A DNA stretch of 7,292 bases from Campylobacterales bacterium (GTDB lineage: Bacteria; Campylobacterota; Campylobacteria; Campylobacterales; Hydrogenimonadaceae), in NCBI GenBank assembly GCA_027065635.1, contig JAMONQ010000157.1, positions 1 through 7,292 of the forward strand. Direction: 5' to 3'. This document shows, one piece after another, positions 1 to 5,283 of the stretch (position 1 is the stretch's first letter; the number at the start of each line of letters is the position of its first letter). Below the pieces are notes generated by a model. That model did no database searches, had not been told where the DNA came from, and saw nothing but the letters and a program-made list of their open reading frames with translations. Both the position numbers and the translations under genes were made by a program.

Positions 1-109
1 ACTGAAACATAAAGATATTCCGCACAGAATGGCGAAGTTCACAGGTTTTGGTTTCGTTGCGACACTGGCGATCAGTGTGGTTTTGTTCGGGATTCCGGCC
101 GGGGGTTAG
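1..109 (+). CDS. C-terminal end of an unidentified membrane protein (partial)
   Basis: An open frame enters from the left edge (first full codon at base 2) and ends at TAG 107-109, giving 35 residues. The tail contains a basic stretch (LKHKDIPHRMAK) followed by about 20 mostly hydrophobic residues (FVATLAISVVLFGIP) and a short Gly-rich end. This fits a last transmembrane helix with its C-terminus just outside the bilayer. Too little is present to name a family. The stop codon overlaps by 2 bases the stop codon of the convergent lyase gene, so there is no room for a separate terminator between them. That the frame is coding is inferred from its membrane-like composition and its clean abutment to the neighbour; the protein's identity is unknown. 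Confidence 0.5.
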   Translation, partial: LKHKDIPHRMAKFTGFGFVATLAISVVLFGIPAGG

Positions 110-1263
110 AGAGCCTCTTTCAGCCGCTTCACAGCCTCTTGAAGTTTCTTTTTGGAGCAGGCGATATTCATTCGCATGAATCCGCTTCCCTCTTTTCCGA
201 AGCTTATACCGCTGTTTAGGCCGAGCTTGGCCTTTTTTACAAAAAAATCGGCCAGCTCTTTATCCTCCATTCCGAGATCTCGGCAGTCGAGCCATAGCAG
301 ATATGTGGCTTCCGCTTCGACGGCTCTGATCGAGGGTGTCTCTTTTTGCAGAGACTTTATTGCATAGTCCATATTCCCCTTCAGATGGAGCAGTAGTTCA
401 TTCAGCCACTCTTCACCGCCCTCGTATGCCGCCATCAGCGCCTCTATGCCGAAGAGGTTGCCCATATTCAGCTCGTATCTTCCTACGGCGCCGGCGAGGC
501 GACGTCTTAGGGAGTCGTTTTCGGTTATGGCGTAGGCTGTATTGAGTCCTGCTATGTTGAATGTTTTCGAAGGTGCGTTCAGGGTGATAGTGATATTTGC
601 TACCGACTCGTCCAAAGAGGCGACAGGGATATGGCGGTGAGGCGGGTATACAATGTCCGCATGAACCTCGTCGCTTACTATCAGCACCTCCTCTTCGAGG
701 CAGATCGAGGCCATCTCTTTCAACTCCTCTTCGCTCCATACCCTTCCGACCGGATTGTGCGGCGAGCATAGGACAAAGAGCTTCGCCTCTTTCGCCTTTT
801 TTCTGAAGTCGTCGAAATCTATGGTGTATCTGCCGTTTTCGAGAACGAGAGGGTTTTGAAGCAGCTTTCGCCCGTGATGTCTGCCGAGACGAAAGAACGG
901 ATGGTAGACCGGCGGCTGGATCAGTACCCCTTCCTCCGGTTCGCTGAAGGCTTCGACTATGAGGTTTAGTGCCGGTACGACACCGGGTATCGGCACGATA
1001 GCCTCTCTTTCTATTTTCCAGCCGTGTCGTCTCTTCATCCATCCGGCTATCGCTTTGTAGAAACGTTCGGGGTAGATAGTATAGCCGTAGAGGGGGTGTG
1101 AAGCTCTGCGCACAAGAGCCTCTGTTATGCACTTTGGCGAAGGAAGATCCATATCCGCCACCCAAAGGGGAAGCAGGTCGTCTGTGCCGAACTTATTCAC
1201 CCTTTCGTCGTACTGGACGCTGTAGGTACCGCCTCTGTCTATCGATTCGTCGAATATGCTCAT
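106..1263 (-). CDS. ovoB: PLP-dependent C-S beta-lyase of the MalY/PatB family, probable OvoB (5-histidylcysteine sulfoxide lyase)
   Basis: This is a 385-residue fold-type I aminotransferase-like enzyme of usual length for MalY/PatB C-S lyases. Visible landmarks are the N-terminal LPLWVADMDLPSP signature (31-43), YGYTIYP (59-65), SPHNPVGRVW (167-176, Asn170 near the PLP ring), SDEVHADIV (197-205, Asp198 to the pyridine nitrogen), the PLP-lysine motif SKTFNIAGL (Lys233) and the carboxylate-binding arginine in GFMRMNIA (Arg364). Family members split a C-S bond to release a thiol or sulfenate with pyruvate and ammonia. The gene directly follows ovoA and shares an ATGA overlap with it (1260-1263), which implies translational coupling. 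Context therefore favours cleavage of the OvoA sulfoxide product to 4-mercaptohistidine over cystathionine beta-lyase activity. The frame is open up to 1401, but the extra 46 residues lie inside ovoA and have no family resemblance, so ATG 1263 is chosen. The family is certain; the OvoB role is an inference. Confidence 0.88.
   Translation of the reverse strand: MSIFDESIDRGGTYSVQYDERVNKFGTDDLLPLWVADMDLPSPKCITEALVRRASHPLYGYTIYPERFYKAIAGWMKRRHGWKIEREAIVPIPGVVPALNLIVEAFSEPEEGVLIQPPVYHPFFRLGRHHGRKLLQNPLVLENGRYTIDFDDFRKKAKEAKLFVLCSPHNPVGRVWSEEELKEMASICLEEEVLIVSDEVHADIVYPPHRHIPVASLDESVANITITLNAPSKTFNIAGLNTAYAITENDSLRRRLAGAVGRYELNMGNLFGIEALMAAYEGGEEWLNELLLHLKGNMDYAIKSLQKETPSIRAVEAEATYLLWLDCRDLGMEDKELADFFVKKAKLGLNSGISFGKEGSGFMRMNIACSKKKLQEAVKRLKEAL
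1260..1263 (-). other. ATGA stop/start overlap joining ovoA and the lyase gene
   Basis: On the minus strand the TGA of ovoA and the ATG of the lyase share bases. The sequence ahead (GGCGAAAAAG) is only a weak ribosome binding site, so the lyase is probably translated by ribosomes terminating on ovoA. Confidence 0.85.
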
Positions 1264-3377
1264 CTTTTTCGCCAGATAGTCAGTTGGGCTATCGAGTGTT
1301 GAAACTTTCGTGACGTCTCCCGAATGACGAATTCGACATCCTCCATCTCTACGAGGTCGAAGTCGCGCCCAAGCGCCTCTTTCAGTCCATCGAGCGTCCA
1401 AACCGGCTCTCCGTCACGTTTGAAGCCGCCAAGCCACCTCTCTTTCGGAGTGAACTCTTCGAGCCAGGTATAGGGCGAGCTGAGTACCAGCGTACCGCCG
1501 CGGTTGATCCGCCCGGCTATATCGCGCAAAAACTTGGCCGGATCGTAAAGACGGTCTATGAGGTTGAACGCGGTAACCAGGTCGTAGCCTGTGAAGATCG
1601 GCTTGAGGTTGCACGCGTCTGCCTGCCAGAACTCCACATTTTCTGTATATGGCTTTAGATCGTCGGGCAAAAGAGCCTCTTTGTACTCCACAAGATCACC
1701 CTCTGTCGATATCGTATAGCGGAGCCTCTTTTCGGTGCGCATTCTCTCGGCGGCTCCTATGAAGCGGGCAGAGAAGTCGAGCCCCGTCACCTTCTCGAAC
1801 TCTCTGGCCAGTTCTATCGTGCTTCGACCCGTAGCGCATCCGATATCCAGAGCTCTTTTGCGCTCTTTTCCTTCCGTAGCCTTCAGTGCGATTTGGGCAC
1901 ATCTTTGCGGGTAGTTTTTTACACCGAAGTAGGTATCTCCCCATGCAAACTCGCAATATTGGCTCACCTGCTCGTCCGATTCGTATGCAGCCGAGCCGAT
2001 ACGCTCTTCGTAGTCGCTTTCTACATACCTGAATCCCGCATGCTGAAAAAAGTGTCTTCTAAAGGCGTAGCGTGCACTCTTTAGCGCTTCGTCCCCGGTG
2101 CTTGCAAACGACCCCCCTTTTATCAGATTGTGTCTGCCGTCGTAGGTGGGTGTGGTGAAGTCGTCGTAAATCGGGTGCACTTCAAAGCCTTCGAAGGGGT
2201 ATATAGGCGTCTCTGTCCACTGCCAGACGTTGCCGATGACATCGAAAAACTCTCCATGCGGAAACTCTGTGACAGAAGATGCGGAGGCGTAGTGCTCCAG
2301 GCCGATGTTGGCCGGAGCTTTTTCGCCCCATAGCGGCCGGTCTGGAACGCGACAATACTCATAGAGTCTGTACCACTCGTCTTCCGTCGGCAGTCTCAGT
2401 TTTTTGCCGCTCTTTTCACTCAGCCAGTTGCAAAACGCCTTCGCTTCATGGTAGTTTACATCTACCGGCCAATCCATCGGCATTTCGATGATCTCGCTCA
2501 AGGATCTATACTTGAAACCGTCCTCCGTCGGTATCCAGAAGTGGGGGTGCTCGGCCTTTTTGTAGAGTCGCCACGCCAGTCCCTCTTCGCTCCACCATCT
2601 ATCTTCACGATATCCGCCCTCTTCGACGAAGGCCATGAACTCCCCGTTTGTGACGAGATACCTGGAAGCCTTGAAGTCCGGTATTTCGGCTTTGTGGACT
2701 CCGTATTCATTGTCCCAGCCGTAGAAGTCGTCATCTCTTTTTTTGCCTATCGTTATCTCTTTACCAGGAACCGGAAGGAGTATGTTTTCGGGGGCCGGAC
2801 CGCTTTTTTGGCATCTTGCCCACCCTTTTTGAGGACGCACCATATCGATATCCGTCTGGCGGATCAGCACCGAAGAGGTCTCTATATGGATTCTCTCGTG
2901 CTCTATTCCCATAAGTATCACCCACCATGGAGACTCCCATGTTACGGGAAGTTCAAGAGGAAGGGTCTCTATGAGATCCTCTACGGTTTCGCGTACCTTC
3001 GCTCTATATTCGCGTGTTTGCTCTACCGTCGGCCAGTCGTAGTGCGCGTCGTCGAGATCGTCCCAGCTCATTTCGTCCACACCTACCGCGAATATGGACT
3101 CCAGTTTGGGGTCTATCCTTTTGTGCAGCACTTTTGCCAGAACGAGTTTGTTGATGAAAAAGACGGCCGTATGGCCAAAGTAGAATATATGCGGATGTCG
3201 CAGCGGTTCTGGTCGAAGATAGAAGGCCTCTTCGCTTGCGAGGTGTCCGAAAAGGGATTCGAACCGCTCATAGGTAGAGCTGAAAGCCTCCTTTATCCGT
3301 ACCCTTAGAGTCTCCGGGTCCTTCTCTCTTAAAGATACCGCTCTTAAATTCAGATTACCTCTGTCTGCAGCTCTCAA
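1260..3377 (-). CDS. ovoA: Ovothiol biosynthesis bifunctional enzyme OvoA: 5-histidylcysteine sulfoxide synthase / 4-mercaptohistidine N1-methyltransferase
   Basis: This 705-residue protein has the full three-part OvoA architecture. Residues about 20-180 form a DinB-like domain carrying the non-heme iron site: HERIHIE (160-166) is the HX3HXE motif, with His160 and His164 as ligands, and His69 (FGHTA) is the probable third. Residues about 200-455 form the formylglycine-generating-enzyme-like domain, with LRLPTEDEW (327-335), NVWQWTET (383-390), KGGSFAS (420-426) and the ending RYAFRRHFFQHAGFRYV (436-452). Residues about 470-705 form a SAM methyltransferase with motif I ALDIGCATGRS (509-519) and GLDFSARF (532-539). 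The N-terminal part uses O2 to join cysteine sulfur to the histidine imidazole; the C-terminal part methylates the ring nitrogen to give ovothiol A. The fused methyltransferase separates it from EgtB of ergothioneine synthesis. The start is TTG (3375-3377), supported by AGGTGA at 3382-3387 and by the family-typical NLRAVSL just after it. It is the first gene of a minus-strand operon. Confidence 0.96.
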   Translation of the reverse strand: MRAADRGNLNLRAVSLREKDPETLRVRIKEAFSSTYERFESLFGHLASEEAFYLRPEPLRHPHIFYFGHTAVFFINKLVLAKVLHKRIDPKLESIFAVGVDEMSWDDLDDAHYDWPTVEQTREYRAKVRETVEDLIETLPLELPVTWESPWWVILMGIEHERIHIETSSVLIRQTDIDMVRPQKGWARCQKSGPAPENILLPVPGKEITIGKKRDDDFYGWDNEYGVHKAEIPDFKASRYLVTNGEFMAFVEEGGYREDRWWSEEGLAWRLYKKAEHPHFWIPTEDGFKYRSLSEIIEMPMDWPVDVNYHEAKAFCNWLSEKSGKKLRLPTEDEWYRLYEYCRVPDRPLWGEKAPANIGLEHYASASSVTEFPHGEFFDVIGNVWQWTETPIYPFEGFEVHPIYDDFTTPTYDGRHNLIKGGSFASTGDEALKSARYAFRRHFFQHAGFRYVESDYEERIGSAAYESDEQVSQYCEFAWGDTYFGVKNYPQRCAQIALKATEGKERKRALDIGCATGRSTIELAREFEKVTGLDFSARFIGAAERMRTEKRLRYTISTEGDLVEYKEALLPDDLKPYTENVEFWQADACNLKPIFTGYDLVTAFNLIDRLYDPAKFLRDIAGRINRGGTLVLSSPYTWLEEFTPKERWLGGFKRDGEPVWTLDGLKEALGRDFDLVEMEDVEFVIRETSRKFQHSIAQLTIWRKR

Positions 3378-3381
3378 ACAA

Positions 3382-3387
3382 TCACCT
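3382..3387 (-). promoter_or_regulatory. Ribosome binding site deciding the TTG start of ovoA
   Basis: Read on the minus strand the sequence is AAAAAAGGTGATTGT followed by TTG. AGGTGA is a good Shine-Dalgarno match about 4-7 bases ahead of the TTG at 3375-3377. No ATG lies near the family-typical N-terminus, so this site supports TTG as the true start. Confidence 0.7.
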
Positions 3388-3459
3388 TTTTTGACGATTT
3401 ACTCACTGACGCGCTCAGTTCACCATACGTGTGCAGCGAGTGTGAAATGACAATATTTT

Positions 3460-3465
3460 ATCATA
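3460..3465 (-). promoter_or_regulatory. Candidate -10 element for the ovoA-ovoB operon
   Basis: TATGAT on the minus strand differs from TATAAT in one base and lies in an AT-rich run. It would place transcription start near 3453 and give a leader of about 75 bases before the TTG start. No clear -35 box is visible upstream, which is common for promoters in Campylobacterota. This is a weak call from the sequence alone. Confidence 0.3.
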
Positions 3466-3484
3466 CTATAAAAAAGAGTCGTAA

Positions 3485-3547
3485 ATGTATCCAAGAGTGT
3501 TGATATCGCTGCTTCTTCTGTTTGTCTGCGGATCCTTGCTTGAGGCC
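3485..3547 (+). other. Signal peptide of the repeat protein
   Basis: Residues 1-21: a short basic start (MYPR), a hydrophobic core (VLISLLLLFVCGSL) and a small residue at -1 (LLEA, then K). This fits signal peptidase I export. Cys15 is preceded by L-F-V rather than a lipobox, so lipidation is unlikely. Confidence 0.75.
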
Positions 3548-5281
3548 AAGCTGAGACCGAAGACTCCAAACGACGTCTACGGATATGCCGTCTTGCTGAA
3601 GCAGGAGGTTGGCTATCTGAGGCAAAAAAGAGGTATACAAGAGCCTTTTCCCTCTCCTGTCGTGGAGAGGAACAAACAGCCAAGACACGTGATCCAGAAG
3701 GCTCTTGAAATCTTGTCGAAAATCAATCTCTACAGAATCAATCACGGATATGGAGAGATCACGATTCCGCCTTACCCCCCGCGGGAGATAACTCCGCAGG
3801 ATGTGTATGATATAGTCAAGCGTCTTGACGGCGAAGTCCGCATACTTATCGACAACGACGAGTTCGTCTCGAAGCTCGCTTTCAAGAAATATACGGGCAA
3901 GACTCCATCCGATGTCTATGCGCTGCTATGGTCCATCTCCATGGGTTTTGACGCTCTTTTGGGAATCAGGGGCTATACCCCGACGGATGTCTATGCCCTT
4001 AGCGAAAAGGTCGTCAAAATATCGAGATTTCTGCGCCACTCCCAGAATATATACGATCCTGTGACCATGCCGCCGAAAGAGGAGGGACTCCACCCGAACC
4101 ACGCTCTATACGAGTCGGTCACATTTTTGAAAAAGGTGGCCGACGGCGAAAAGAGGCTCTGGATAGAGCCGGCGGATATCCCGAAGATTCCCCAGAGGGT
4201 GATCACGCCGACCGAGGTTTACGACTCCTTGCAGTATACGATAGCCGAGTTGCAGCGTATCAAGTATCGACTCGGTATAGAGAGATACTTCGAGATAACG
4301 CCGCCCAAGGAGGACAAGACACCCTCTGATGTGGTCCAAAACCTCAGATACGCCGCAAATCTTCTGCCCGATTTCAGTCTCGAGAGGAAGATAGTGCAGT
4401 ATCCGCAAAGCTCTCTCAAGAAGAGTCCCAACCAGGTATACGGTATTACGGTGGAGATTTTGAAAAAACTGGACAGGCTGAAGACTCTAAGGGGTGTGCA
4501 GATAGAGCCGAAGCTTCCCCCGAAAATCTACGGGATGAAACCGATACACGCCTACCAAAAAGGTATAGAGGCGGTAGAGAAGGCTACGAGGCTGAAGGTC
4601 CAGATGGGCTTTTATCCGTCACAGATCCCATCGGCTCCGTACCGCCCCATAACTCCGAGCGAGGTTTACGAACTTATCATACGACTCGACGGGATCGTTA
4701 CCCTGCTGCTCAAAAAGGCGGGAAGCGAGGATGTGAAGTCATATCTCTACAAAGAGGACAAAGCGCAATACAGCGGCAAGACTCCAAGCGACGTATACTT
4801 CAACCTCTGGCGTATATCGAGGCTTTTGGATCTGCTTTCGGGCGATGCCTACACGCCCAACGACACATACGCTCTCGCATCACAGATAGACGAGAAGATA
4901 AGGCTTCTTGCAAAGCGTATAGATGTAAAGACTCCGTCCAAAAAAGAGAGTACTACAAGAAAGGATGCGCTTCCTCTTGATGTATTCAGGCTTACACTCA
5001 CCCTGCACGACAGGCTAAAAGAGTTCCAGAAGCGTGCCAACATGGACGGAAGCGACATATCCATACCCAAAGAGAAGAGTGTCACTCCAAATACGGTTTA
5101 CAATTCGCTGCGTATCATAAACGCGGGGATAAACGAGATCCTGATAGAGCTTGGAATCGATGCCGAGTATATCGACAAACAGTTTATGAAAGTGACAGGC
5201 AAGACTCCATCCGATGTCTATCTGGTCGTGGAGGACTCCTTGCGTGTCATGGAAGCGCTGTTCGATGACGAGAGCTACTGA
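3485..5281 (+). CDS. Exported TPxDVY-repeat protein of unknown function
   Basis: I do not recognise this 598-residue family. An in-frame TAA (3482-3484) directly precedes the ATG, so no earlier start is possible. Residues 1-21 look like a signal peptide with a probable cut after LLEA. The rest is a chain of about 16 units, each opening with a helix cap of type [KIY]-T-P-x-[DE]-V-Y and followed by an amphipathic helix, then a Pro-rich linker. Caps start near 26, 64, 102, 139, 164, 202, 240, 278, 313, 351, 389, 432, 456, 495, 533 and 573, giving a period near 38 except for a 24-25 residue step at 139-164 and 432-456. Units 1-8 align with units 9-16 as a tandem duplication. GKTPSDVY occurs exactly three times (138, 431, 572). 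The mature part has no cysteine and no transmembrane helix, so it is probably periplasmic or secreted and all-helical. The kinase gene follows after 2 bp, so it may be a periplasmic partner of that sensor. Confidence 0.9.
   Translation: MYPRVLISLLLLFVCGSLLEAKLRPKTPNDVYGYAVLLKQEVGYLRQKRGIQEPFPSPVVERNKQPRHVIQKALEILSKINLYRINHGYGEITIPPYPPREITPQDVYDIVKRLDGEVRILIDNDEFVSKLAFKKYTGKTPSDVYALLWSISMGFDALLGIRGYTPTDVYALSEKVVKISRFLRHSQNIYDPVTMPPKEEGLHPNHALYESVTFLKKVADGEKRLWIEPADIPKIPQRVITPTEVYDSLQYTIAELQRIKYRLGIERYFEITPPKEDKTPSDVVQNLRYAANLLPDFSLERKIVQYPQSSLKKSPNQVYGITVEILKKLDRLKTLRGVQIEPKLPPKIYGMKPIHAYQKGIEAVEKATRLKVQMGFYPSQIPSAPYRPITPSEVYELIIRLDGIVTLLLKKAGSEDVKSYLYKEDKAQYSGKTPSDVYFNLWRISRLLDLLSGDAYTPNDTYALASQIDEKIRLLAKRIDVKTPSKKESTTRKDALPLDVFRLTLTLHDRLKEFQKRANMDGSDISIPKEKSVTPNTVYNSLRIINAGINEILIELGIDAEYIDKQFMKVTGKTPSDVYLVVEDSLRVMEALFDDESY
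3560..4420 (+). repeat. First copy of the eight-unit block in the repeat protein
   Basis: Codes for residues 26-312. Its units begin KTPNDVYG, QPRHVIQK, ITPQDVYD, KTPSDVYA, YTPTDVYA, LHPNHALY, ITPTEVYD and KTPSDVVQ. Each matches the unit at the same rank in the following block better than it matches its immediate neighbours, which shows duplication of the whole block. Confidence 0.8.
3896..3919 (+). repeat. 24-bp exact direct repeat, copy 1
   Basis: Encodes GKTPSDVY at residues 138-145 of the repeat protein. It is identical over 24 bases to 5198-5221, and bases on both sides differ. The distance of 1302 bp is a multiple of three. Confidence 0.85.
4421..5278 (+). repeat. Second copy of the eight-unit block in the repeat protein
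   Basis: Codes for residues 313-598. Its units begin KSPNQVYG, MKPIHAYQ, ITPSEVYE, KTPSDVYF, YTPNDTYA, ALPLDVFR, VTPNTVYN and KTPSDVYL, in the same order as the first block. Linker features also correspond: PPYPPREITP with SAPYRPITP, and the short step between the fourth and fifth units. At the DNA level the copies have diverged widely, so the duplication is old. Confidence 0.8.
5198..5221 (+). repeat. 24-bp exact direct repeat, copy 2
   Basis: Encodes GKTPSDVY at residues 572-579 and is identical to 3896-3919. The third protein-level GKTPSDVY (residues 431-438, about 4775-4798) uses different codons, so the identity of these two copies is not forced by the peptide alone. Confidence 0.85.
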
Positions 5282-5283
5282 AA

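Larger units (their letters stand above)
3378..3484. promoter_or_regulatory. Divergent control region between ovoA and the repeat-protein gene
   Basis: The only real intergenic space in the window, 107 bp, separates two outward-facing operons and must hold, or lie close to, both promoters. The part nearest the plus-strand gene (about 3445-3476) is strongly AT-rich. It offers TATGAT on the minus strand (3460-3465) and TATAAA on the plus strand (3467-3472), so the two promoters may overlap. No convincing -35 box stands at the right distance for either. The ovoA-proximal half is more GC-rich and holds a small inverted repeat (3405-3419). A promoter region here is near certain from gene layout; the exact elements are guesses. 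Confidence 0.6.

Noticed and set aside
413..1165. Minus-strand open frame of 250 codons in another frame of the lyase gene
   Set aside because: The product is very rich in Arg, Ser and Gly, with no family pattern. The lyase frame carries all expected PLP-enzyme motifs.
1264..1401. 46-residue N-terminal extension of the lyase frame
   Set aside because: It lies inside the methyltransferase end of ovoA, has low-complexity Arg-rich sequence, and the family N-terminus begins near MSIFDESIDR at 1263.
2448..3308. Plus-strand open frame of 286 codons
   Set aside because: Fully antisense to the iron-site and central domains of ovoA. The product has no coherent domain pattern.
1260..3377. EgtB (ergothioneine sulfoxide synthase) as an alternative for OvoA
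   Set aside because: EgtB lacks the fused C-terminal methyltransferase, and no EgtD-like gene is nearby. The length and the RYAFRRHFFQHAGFRYV ending fit OvoA.
3485..3547. Lipoprotein signal with Cys15
   Set aside because: The residues before the cysteine are L-F-V, so the required small residue at -1 is missing. A signal peptidase I site after LLEA fits better.
3461..3745. Minus-strand frames crossing the intergenic region and the start of the repeat-protein gene
   Set aside because: They cover the divergent promoter area and are antisense to the signal peptide and first units; no ribosome binding site or family resemblance.
3560..5278. CRISPR array or satellite-like DNA repeat
   Set aside because: The repetition is at protein level with diverged codons and in-frame linkers. 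Apart from the 24-bp pair I noticed no long exact DNA repeat.
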